Under the pieces are notes generated by a model that did not search any database, was not told the DNA's origin, and worked only from the letters and a program-made list of their open reading frames with translations. The position numbers and the translations under genes are program-made. From Amyloporia xantha (lineage: Eukaryota > Basidiomycota > Agaricomycetes > Polyporales > Adustoporiaceae), in contig JAYKKR010000002.1 of assembly GCA_036971615.1 (NCBI GenBank), positions 2,728,001 to 2,792,000 of the forward strand: a stretch of 64,000 nucleotides of DNA. The letters are read 5' to 3'. Of the stretch, positions 35,896 to 45,370 are shown one piece after another (within the stretch, counting starts at the first letter, position 1; each line of letters begins with the position of its first letter).

Positions 35896-38659
35896 TTACT
35901 TTTGTTGCAATAGCATCCGATGCATCGCGTCCATTCTGCTTGATGCGCACAACAACGCTTTCAATCCAGATGCTGTGATATCCGTATCTGTTGAGATCCC
36001 CCAGGCGTTCAGCCTGATCGCACCACCATCCGCCTCGTAAGCAAGCTCGACGTATGAGGCTGCCTTCACCTCCGAGCCCTCGCCCATGGAGTGTTCTGCA
36101 TATTCACGGATAGACGCTTTCCCATCGATGTGCGCGTTCAGTGCCGCCATAGCGGCGGTTAATAACCCGTTCCCTTGCCCCTGAACCTGCGTGAGCTTGC
36201 CGTTAATCATGAACTCTCCCGTGAGTTCTTTGCGCCCGCTCTCGCCGAGGTTCTCCATCTTGAAGCTCTTCAGAGCAAACCGACCCTCCTCGTCCGGTAC
36301 CTCGTAATTGTATGTCTCCCGGAAGAGCTGAATGAGGTCCGTGTACGACATCTGCCCACCCGTCTCGCGCGCTGCACGCTGCACAACCTCAAAAAACGAT
36401 GCCTGCAGGCGCCGTGGGAGCTCGAGGTGCAGCTCATTCAGGATGATGGAGGCAATGTCTGCCTGTCCGGTCTTCGCGCTGTAGCCGACGCTCAGCTTGA
36501 GTTCGGGCAGGGCGCGATCTCCGATAGCGCTGTTCACAGCACTGAGCACTGCGCGTAAACCGGAGCCGGCAATGTCAGAGTCAGCTCCGACGCCCCACCA
36601 CGACTCGGTCGACCGACGGATCTCCTTGATGTCTCGGGCAGGGGGAACAAGCTCAACGTAGGAAGCGGCCTTGGTGTCCTGACCCTGGCCGATAGCGTGT
36701 TCGGAATACTCACGTAGGGACAGGTCGATGTCAAGGTGTGTGCGAAGGGCGTCCAGCAAAGCGGATAACGGTCCGTTTCCATCCCCACGAATGACACGCA
36801 GAACTCCATCCACAGAGATGGTACCGTCAAATTGGCGGCGCTCATCTGCGGCCTCCTCATTTGCAGGGTCTGGTGATGCTTCCGATGAGATTCTGTATGA
36901 TTTCAGCACTAGTCGTCCCTCGTATGTCGAGCCACCATAATGATATGTCTTGCGGAAGGCAGTGGTGATATCCTCCACGGTCATCTCCCGTGCTTCCTTG
37001 TCCGCGATATCCTGAATGACCTGATAGAACACGACTTGCATCTTGCGCGGCATATCCAGTCCCAAGTGCTGCTGTACCAAGTACGCAATGCCACCCTTTC
37101 CTGACTGCGCATTAACGCGAATCACTGCCTCGTAGTTGCAGCCCAGATCCGCAGGGTCGATGGGGAGGTATGGCATGTCCCAATACTGCGGCTTGCCTTT
37201 CTGTTCAGCTTCCGTGTGCCGCACCTTCTGCGCCTCGAAGCCCTTTTTAATCGCATCCTGATGTGATCCAGAGAACGCGGTAAAGACGAGCTCGCCGGCG
37301 TACGGGTGCCGTGGGTGGACAGGGAGGTCGTTGCATTGTGTGACCACGTCAATGACGGCTTGAATGTCGCTGAAGTCGAGGCCAGGGTTGATCCCTTGCG
37401 TGTATTGATTCAGTGCAAGGTTGACGAGGTCAACATTACCGGTGCGCTCGCCGTTCCCGAAGAGGCAGCCCTCTACGCGGTCAGCGCCCGCAAGCATGGC
37501 CAACTCTGCAGCAGCGATGCCCTGACCTGAATATCAGATATGTCAAAGGATGATGCTTGTCAGTGTCGAGAACACACATACCCCGGTCATTATGAGGGTG
37601 CAGACTGACGATGATTTTCTCTCGCTCAGAAATATGGCGACAGAAATTCTCCACCTGTTAGATCTGTCAGTATAACTCCTTAGTTACTAGAGACAGACCC
37701 CACCTGATCAGCGTAATGATTTGGGGGACCGATCTCAACCGTCGCAGGCAGATTGAAGATTATGCGGTCTTCGCCCGTACCTGCCTTGCCCCATGCCTTC
37801 TTCACCGCTTCACATACCTCGATCGCAAACTCGGGTTCCGTCTGGGTAAACATCTCCGGACTGTATTCAAATTTGAATCTTGTTCCATACTTGGCCGTGC
37901 ACTCCTCTGTGAGCTGCTTGACGATCTTTGTATGTTTCACCGCAAGGGCGACAGTCTCTTCCTTCGAGTTACGGAAGACGACCTCACGGAATAGGCACGA
38001 TGTCGCGTTGTACATGTGGATGATTGCCTGCTTGCATCCCGCTACTGATTCGACCGTGCGCTTAATAAGATCCTCTCTTGCGGGTGTCAGAACCTACGCC
38101 GAAATCAAATTCAGCAACCTGAGCATTCTGTAACCGAGTTGAATGAGGAAGTTGAAACCACTCCCACGCCCATAAAGACAGCTGCAATATGGACCCACGC
38201 TGCGACTAAAACCTAGTGCAGGTTTGATACCCAGAGGTGCAATATCCAGCTCCGAGAAGTCTCCGCCCCCACGATCGGATTGTTTGAGAACTCACCTGTA
38301 TCCAGACATCGTCAGGCACCTGGTTCTGCTCAATCAGACCGCGCACAAAGTTGAAGTCTGTATCGCTCGCGGCAGGGTATGCGATCTCGATCTCCTTAAA
38401 GCCACATTTGAGCAGGGTGTGGAAGAAGAGGGTCTTTTGAGGGATAGTCATGGGGTTCGCGAGGGCTTGATTCCCATCGCGCAAATCTGTCGATAGCCAG
38501 ATTGGCGGCTTTGTGGCGACCTTTGAGGGCCATTGGCGGTCCAGAAGGTTAAGTGGGGTGTACGGCTTGTACTTTTGAGACGGGTCCTTTCTACGAACGG
38601 TACAAGGTAATCAGACGTCACGTATCGCTGCATCGAGGGGCAACTCACAGCATAGGCAT
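35896..38659 (-). CDS. LEU4: 2-isopropylmalate synthase with duplicated C-terminal regulatory region
   Basis: First committed step of leucine synthesis: acetyl-CoA plus 2-ketoisovalerate to 2-isopropylmalate, normally feedback-inhibited by leucine. From ATG 38659 the five exons (38659-38649, 38590-38296, 38093-37704, 37654-37582, 37526-35896) keep frame and give 799 residues. [20 protein letters not shown] leads to the TIM barrel: [15 protein letters not shown] (substrate and metal-binding), [34 protein letters not shown], the metal motif HPHND, and [20 protein letters not shown]. Residues about 390-595 are the normal linker subdomains plus LeuA dimer domain ([43 protein letters not shown]). 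Residues about 596-799 repeat the same region ([43 protein letters not shown]). Yeast Leu4 has 619 residues and one copy. Intron 2 is long (202 bases). Confidence 0.96.
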
Positions 38660-38718
38660 GACGGGTCGTCAGAAAGATAATTATTAGGGGGCGACGGCCG
38701 CACGAAATAAAGATCGAG

Positions 38719-38726
38719 TATATATA
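38719..38726 (-). promoter_or_regulatory. TATA-like element of the isopropylmalate synthase gene
   Basis: An alternating TATATATA stretch lies about 60 bases upstream of the ATG at 38659, in the right place for a core promoter on the minus strand. Confidence 0.5.
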
Positions 38727-38747
38727 AGAAGCATAGCAAGTGAACAC

Positions 38748-38753
38748 GAGTCA
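38748..38753 (-). promoter_or_regulatory. Gcn4/Cpc1-type site TGACTC
   Basis: GAGTCA on the plus strand reads TGACTC on the minus strand, the core bound by Gcn4-type bZIP activators of general amino acid control. It sits about 90 bases upstream of the isopropylmalate synthase ATG, just beyond the TATA element. A six-base match alone is weak; a second copy lies 44 bases further out. Confidence 0.4.
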
Positions 38754-38791
38754 TTCTCCAAGTTGTACCCGATACAAGCGCCCGCATAAGA

Positions 38792-38797
38792 TGACTC
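38792..38797 (+). promoter_or_regulatory. Gcn4/Cpc1-type site TGACTC (second copy)
   Basis: ATGACTC here is the second core match for a Gcn4-type activator, about 135 bases upstream of the isopropylmalate synthase ATG. Paired sites upstream of an amino acid biosynthetic gene fit general amino acid control. Confidence 0.4.
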
Positions 38798-38968
38798 TTC
38801 CTGCGAACTTTCTGCACGAACATCCTGAAGCAAGCATCGGACAAGCACAACACGTAATTTACTTGTCCGGCCCTTCGCACAGATATATAATCGCGTCTCG
38901 TGTCATTACAAGACGGTACTGGCTATAAGTTACACTGTACATGAGATGGTGCAGAATCTCGTTGCAGA

Positions 38969-40094
38969 CTAATTCTTCAGATCGACAATGACAGCCTGAC
39001 CACCATAAGCCAGAGCCGCATTTACACTTACTCTAGATGCAACCTCCGACCCGCCTCCAGTACCTCTACTGATCTCGGCGCCGTGCGATTCGTGAATGTG
39101 CCCAAAGACATGCAGCTTACAGCGGCTAAGATCTTCACTTTCAAGCCGGGAGGTGAGATCCTTGCAGCCAGCTGAGTTCCCTTTCCGCGTCTGATTGAGA
39201 GTGCCAAAAGGCGGGGTATGTGTAAGAAGAATTTCTGTCGAAGACGGTATGCGAGCGTAGATCTCCGCGCCCTCTTCGTATTCATACTGGAAAGCGCCAA
39301 GAGAGTAGCGAGGAGCAGCCTGGAATTTGGCTAAGTTCGTGCGGAAAGCACTGTACACCGCTTGACCTACCGGCGAACCATACACATTCCATGTCCTGCC
39401 TGCCGTAGTTGTGAAATGCATTGATTCGTGCTCAAGGTAGTGAATACCTGCATCCACCAGTTCATCACTTCGGATGAGCTTTTGCGCTGTGTCTAAATCC
39501 TACAGCCAGATGCAATGAGCGACCAACGATGCGGAAACATTGGCCACATACTCGAGGTTGTATTTTATGTCCAGAATAATGCGCCCATTGCCCTCCCTCT
39601 TGCCAATCGTTGTCCAGGCAAAGCTGTATGTACGCTCAGCAATCAACATGGTCAATGATACGTCCAGGGTATACATATACCACGTACATCATGGTTTCCC
39701 GCAATTATACTATCACCCCGTCACAAGTCAGCGTCTCGCGAATAACCTCGTATCATATATCACCTGTTCACATTTTATTGGGATGCGGCAGCGTTTTCAG
39801 CCAGTCAAGCGTCACTTGTAGAGCTTTCAGTTTGCCACCATTACTCAGGTCACCTGCATGAAGCAGGACGTCTCCTGGCGGTACTGGATAGATGCGCGAG
39901 TGGGTGTCTGAAATGCATACGAAACGCGTCCACGACGGCCCTGGATGGGCAGGAGGGTTATCGGAATTATAAACAAGATAGACTACGGCACTATTGGAGG
40001 ATATTGTTGGTACATTCAAGTGATCAGGGACCGTGGTGGTTCTGAGATTTTGTTTCATAGGGTGGGACGTTGGACAAGGTATGGCAGCCTGCAT
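38969..40094 (-). CDS. Calcineurin-like metallophosphoesterase (MPPED type)
   Basis: Binuclear-metal phosphoesterase resembling the MPPED1/MPPED2 (UPF0046) group, which hydrolyses phosphodiesters in vitro. The start ATG at 40094 gives MQAAIPCPTSHPMKQNLRTT. Metal-site motifs appear in order: FVCISDTHSR (D, H), HAGDLSNGG (D), then after an intron (GTGAAC...GATAG) IIIAGNHD (N, H). A further intron leads through LCLDNDW, then ILLTHTPPFG (H), and finally HVFGHIHESHG (H, H). The C-terminus VNAALAYGGQAVIVDLKN ends at TAG 38969-38971. All ligands of the family are present, so it should be active. Four exons. Physiological substrate unknown. Same strand as the isopropylmalate synthase, 309 bases upstream of it. 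Confidence 0.88.
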
Positions 40095-41824
40095 TAACAG
40101 AGGTGCAAGGCCCTAGGCGTCGGGGGTAGTAAAAATCGGGTAGCTAGCAGTGATTGAAATATAGAGAGTAATACAGTAGCCTGCGTACTTGTTTGTCAGT
40201 TCAGACAGCGAGACGCGTACACGAATGCAGCAGGGAACTGGAGGGTGGTCGACCGTCATTGCTGACTTATGATTGCCGCCGGCCTGTCCCCTCTAATCAC
40301 ATGTGAAGACTGGAAATTCAGCCACTAAGTTGAATATAAAGTGGTCTGCTTGTTTTCCAGACTCACTTTAGAGATGAAAGCGGTGACAAATTTTCTCTCC
40401 TATGGTACAGAACTCTCCGTTTCAGGTCGAAGCAGCTTTCTGTCGTTCATCTGTATCAGCAGTTACTTCACTGGCACCATCTCTGTTCAAGTTGTTCTGG
40501 CGGCCCAATATTATGGATGACATACAGGTCTATCTGCCGGTAAGTGAGAAGGTCTGGCCAAAATGTCTTCCGCATGCATATGCATGAGTGGTGTCGGACA
40601 GACCGCTTAAGAATAATTCTAATGTAAATAATCCTTGCGAGCATGTGATCCTCGACTGCGAGATCGATCGTTCACTGAACTGGAAAGTACGATGTGAAGA
40701 TTTCATTGAACTCTCTTCACCTCGTGCGATTGAGTGGGTAGTGAGACTGAACTAACCGGGGCACCGTGCGACTGTACATCAAAACGTCTGCCATTAAACT
40801 AGTAATTCTCTGCAAGCGAACCTGCTGCCACAGTTGTCTACAGTCGTGCCAGTGTGTCAATGCGCATAGTCAAGAGAACGAGATACGACACTGACTCCAC
40901 GCTCGCATATTAACGTTGGGTGTTCATCCAGAGCCGCGGACAGCTTATGGAGCATTGAGACATATCACCTGCCAGCAATATGTAAGATACCTTCAGCAAG
41001 GACTCGGACGTGGATGGGCTGTCATTTGCACATGCAAAATGTTTGTATTTTCACACTCCCGGGGCCGAGGATCCAATATACGCAGCGAAGACTGACCGGC
41101 ATCTAGAGGAACAATTGCCATATCAGCGCCGGCACGTAACTGATGAAAGCAAGACACTGGGGGTGAGATAAGATGTATGGAATACTCTCCGGACATGCTC
41201 CGGTGTGCTTAAATTTCTGGACGATACCGTACATTGCGTTGCATCAAGGATGATCAGCGTACCCAAGGGAGAATACAAATGCGGTCGTTTGTGACCACGA
41301 TTGCAGAGAACGGCCGGGGGCGAAAGCTGAATTGACAAATTGACAGATTTGCGGAGATGAGATCTGATGCAGATGATCCGCCCACTTCGTTGGTCCTCAA
41401 GTTGAATACTTTGCACACGCAGTCCATACTTAAACCTGATTACCGTTCTAATTCATGTGTTCGACTCAGGCCACGCACCCATTGAGTGCGGATTTGAACT
41501 CAACGGACTGCGACCATTATTCTCCAGTCATATCCGCTACCCGTCGTTCCAGGCTTCAAGGGGCTGGTAGAAACATAAGGTGAGCGAGACGCATTCCTGC
41601 TCGAGCATTCCCCCATCGTGTTCCTGTTAGTCCTCTCGATAATTCACTGAATCAGTTTCATACCCCAGCGGGCGTTAAACTGACGGTGTATATACCCCAT
41701 TGTCACGTATCTGTCGGTCATTCACTCGTTCCTGCTATCGTGGAGATGTGTGGCCGAACATACGCAACGTATGTAGTACAAGACGTCTGATTACTTCTTC
41801 AACTTACATTGTAGTCAATAATGC
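40095..41824. other. Gene-poor intergenic stretch, 1.7 kb
   Basis: No supported gene. A TATAAAG at about 40334 precedes a 61-codon frame (ATG 40402, MVQNSPFQVEAAFC...) that ends in a strong GTAAGTGAG donor near 40539, but no convincing downstream exon was found. At 41490-41500 the minus strand reads AGTTCAAATCC, one base from a Pol III B box, overlapping a perfect 6-bp hairpin TTGAGT/ACTCAA. No transposon features. Confidence 0.5.
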
Positions 41825-44642
41825 CTACGGATCATATACATTCTTCACTTTGTACATCTTCGTGTCGGCCGTAGCAACCACCTCCTCTGAACCGTACACA
41901 GGGGCAACCTTATACATTTTCGTGTCAACGGGGATCTCGAGCGCCTTGGACGTTATCTCCTCCGCCGCGGCTGATCCACCGATCTCCGCGTCCTGCTTGT
42001 CTTGTTTTGGCGTCGACAGCGCGGCAGGCGCCGCCTTGCTCGCAATACTAGCCGCACGTCCATCGGGGATGTGGATGAACTCACGATGGCCATCGTTCAC
42101 GCCGTCGAAGATGTAGTAGCCTTTACGCTCGAACTGAAGGATGTCACCCTTCTTAAGTTCAAGCACGTTTGCATCCGATACCGCGTCCTCGCGGAACTCC
42201 GACACGGGCGTGACAAAGTCCTTCACGTCGTCGTTCTCCTCCAGTTTCTTCTTGGTGATGAGGTAGTCGTGGTCGAGCAGCGTGATATCGACGAGAGGGT
42301 GCGGTGTGCTGGGCTGTGCAAGCCATGTAATCTTCTTCTTCGTCTTTCGGAAGTCTCCATCGAGGTGGAGATCCATCTCAATGGCAGTGATGAGTCCATC
42401 AGGGGTCGTCGTCTTCGAGCGCACGATGGCATTGCCCCAGTCCATCAAGGTGACCTGGAACGGTGACAGGTTAGCGCAAGAACAAACAACTGCAGCAGAA
42501 GAGCAACACAACGAACCTCCTCCTGGTCGTCGAAGGACACTGCATCCTCTTGTTCGATGAAGATCGTAGATGAAAACACAGTATTCTTCTCTCCGACTTC
42601 CGCGTTCTTCTTATGCTTCGGCAGAGTCTTGACTTCAGGCGCTGCTGGTCCGCCTTTGACAGTAACTTTCACCCTATATGTGCCAACGTTGGCGATCAGT
42701 TCTTGCCAAGTTATATACAGGCATAATTTCCAACCCACATGCCAGTTGTACTGATAGCCCAGAATCGCGGCGCGATAGGGTCGATCACTTTCTTATTCAA
42801 AGTCCACAGAGAGTCCCATTCCAAGGAGACAATTGCCTGCGATGGTCCTTGTGCAAGCATGAATTGACGTAAAGCTTCCACTGTCAGGCCTCTCCGACGA
42901 ATACCTATCATTTTCCGCATCAGCCAACACTCGACTGCCACATATCAGAATAACATACCTCGCACAGTAGGGAATCTCGGGTCGTCCCACCCACGCACAA
43001 GACCTTGATCGACGAACCAATGCAACTTACGCTTCGACAAAAGCGTGTAGATGAAGTTCAGTCGGCTGGTTTAACCTGAGTACCCGATACGCGCGGAGCT
43101 ATAAGGCAGAAACTGACCTGAAATCCCAAATGTGCACAGTGCGTAGACCGAGAGCCTCAATCATCCAGTAATATTGCGGGTTCCGATCGCGATACTCGTT
43201 CGTCCGCAGCGCATGCGTGACGCCCTCCAGGGAGTCCACGATGGGGCATGCGAAATCATACGTTGGGTAGATCTTCCACTTGTCACTGCATCGCGTTGTC
43301 AATATAGAATCCACGGTATTAAGAAGAAGATATACCCAGTCCGGTGATGCGGAAGCAGATTGCAACGGTAGATAACTGGATCCCGCAAAGCCTTGTTCGG
43401 GTTGTCGACGCTCATCTTTGCACGGATACACCATCGCACGCCCTCTGGCGTCCCGGCCTTCATCTCGGCGAAATGCTTGAGGTTATCTTCGACGCTGTCA
43501 TCACGGTGTTTTGACGCGATACCGTCCCAACGTTCCTGGCGCATTTGTGTTTGCTCAGTATCGTCCGCGTACGCTTTCCCTTCCTTGATAACCTTCAAAG
43601 CGAGTTCATACAGCTGTTCAAAGTAGTCAGAAGTATGGGACACAGCATCTCCGTGGATGTCCAAGAGCGCGAGGTCTTCGAGGATTGTTTCCTCAAACTC
43701 GGTCTAGTTGTTTCAAGGCGCAAATCAGCGTTGTACTCACGTAGCGGAGCGCGTTAATACGGTGTGGACATACCCGCTCTTTAGTGGGATTGGTGTCGTC
43801 GAATCGAATCAGCAATTTGCCGTTGTACATCTTCGCAAAGTACTGATTGAGCATTGCAGCCTTGGCGTGCCCAATATGCAAATAGCCACTGGGTTCTGGT
43901 GGGAACCTCGTTACCACCTCGCCCATTTTTGCGTCTTGCAGCCCGAGGGCAAACGATGCGGCGGTCTTGTTCGACCGGGCTTTGTGCGACTTTGCCTCTG
44001 ATCAAGCAAAAATCAACATGAGTGGTGGTGAAACGGACTTGACATACCCGCGAGACTGGCGAGAGCGAGCTGTGTGGATTCGAGAGACTCAAGATGCGAG
44101 GACCATCGCAGTAGGTGCGGGTGCTTGTTGTTCTTCAGTAACCCAATTATCTTCACGCTTCCTGAACATTTCGACATGAGGAATGAGGTTTTATATTCAA
44201 AACGCCTTAGTCACCTCTGAGAGCTCCCCACACGATCCAATCTGCTGCCGAGATGTCATGCCCGACAAGAAACGTCCGAAACGCGAGGTGGTCGTCTAAT
44301 GAATCCAGAGCAGCAACGATGTCCGGAAATGCAGTAACAGCAGGTAATGTCTTTGCGAGCGCAAAATATGTTTGTGTCTGCCAATGCATGCGTATCAGCC
44401 AATCGACCTTGCATAATGATTTATTCAAATACCCTCGCACTGTCATCCGACAAGCCACCCTCTCTCGCAAGTAGCTGCACAATCTCGTCTTCTGCGGTGA
44501 ACGTCGAGCCGTCAAGCTCGAGAGTGATTCCGGACACGCCCTCTTCAAATGTGAGCTCTGCTTTTCCTGTGAAAGTAGCGATCGCGGCAGCGGCATACGG
44601 AAAAGGAGAGGCCGAAGAGGAAACAGTGAGAGTGGCAGACAT
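41825..44642 (-). CDS. GUS1: Cytosolic glutamyl-tRNA synthetase
   Basis: Class Ic aminoacyl-tRNA synthetase that charges tRNA-Glu. The start ATG at 44642 opens [20 protein letters not shown]. The first part is a GST-like domain ([47 protein letters not shown]), which in yeast docks on Arc1. The catalytic domain starts [20 protein letters not shown] with the HIGH signature, then [33 protein letters not shown] and [20 protein letters not shown]. The second signature is [11 protein letters not shown] (KMSKS-type). [20 protein letters not shown] and [18 protein letters not shown] precede the beta-barrel anticodon-binding part ([20 protein letters not shown]). It ends [11 protein letters not shown] at TAG 41825-41827. 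About nine introns. HIGHAK plus the N-terminal GST-like module favours GluRS over GlnRS. Confidence 0.95.
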
Positions 44643-45370
44643 TTCTCTCTCAGGGTGTGCTGGACCTCTACTTTGATCGTTCGTGATGTGAGGAAACGAG
44701 TAGCTATTCGACGTTCGGTCCAATGACTCGGAAGACTCGCAGCCACTGTACTACGTGCTGTGACAGGGTGACTCGTGAGCGCTTGAGCCACTCAGTACCT
44801 TATGATCGAGATTCGACCGCCGTCGGTTCGAATCCCTCATCACGCGCCTTCCACGGTAGGCCGCTGTCAGGCCCGCGAATGGTCGACTCAGTCGCTATTC
44901 ATTTGATGAGCATCATGAATCACGTACTCACTGCGTTTTTGCGTTTTTCGTGACCTAGATGCTAGATAGTCAGTAGCAGGGATCGCGGTTTCCATCGTTG
45001 ATATTGACTGGTAATCTCTTCCGCGACTAAACGATCGTCCAGTGTATAACGCGAATCTTAGCGTCTAGTGACCTGAAAAATGGGGGTTCGAAATGGACAG
45101 ATGGACAATCCTCGGACAAGCCACAGCATATCCAGACCATAGTATCTGTACTATGAGGGTGAAACTATCATTTCCACGAGCGAGAAGACCTACATAAACT
45201 AGATGGAGCATTATCGTCGACATACTAAGCATGTCCTGAGCCCTGACTAGAGATGGGCACCATGAACAACAGAACAACGGAAAGCAAGCGACTTGACTCG
45301 ATCAAACGTGTACATATTCAATTAAATGTAAACGATCTCGGATCCCAGGTACCCCCAAGGTGCCCCCGTG
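44643..45370. other. Intergenic with Pol III-like signals
   Basis: About 730 bases between the GluRS start and the FunK1 stop (both minus strand). Apart from the GluRS promoter it holds an exact B-box sequence and two T5 tracts, described separately. No protein-coding evidence. Confidence 0.5.
44825..44835 (+). promoter_or_regulatory. B-box consensus (GGTTCGAATCC) outside a tRNA
   Basis: An exact match to the Pol III B box GGTTCGANTCC. The flanks do not form a T stem (two mismatches of five) and no complementary acceptor strand is found upstream, so it is not a functional tRNA. Two T5 tracts (44936-44940, 44944-44948) about 100 bases downstream could act as Pol III terminators. It may be a decayed tRNA, a TFIIIC-only site or an unknown Pol III transcript. 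Confidence 0.4.

Noticed and set aside
35896..36530. The second LeuA region as a separate neighbouring gene or pseudogene
   Set aside because: It continues in the same uninterrupted exon as the first copy with no stop, start or splice signal between them.
36175..36558. Plus-strand open frame across the isopropylmalate synthase gene
   Set aside because: Shadow of the well conserved minus-strand LeuA domains.
40402..40587. Small gene with TATA-like element and strong GTAAGTGAG donor
   Set aside because: No second exon or domain could be supported; left as a remark in the intergenic entry.
44740..44850. tRNA gene on the plus strand, suggested by GGTTCGAATCC
   Set aside because: T stem has only three of five pairs, no partner for the 3' acceptor strand is found 60-90 bases upstream, and no D arm fits. 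Kept only as an orphan B box.
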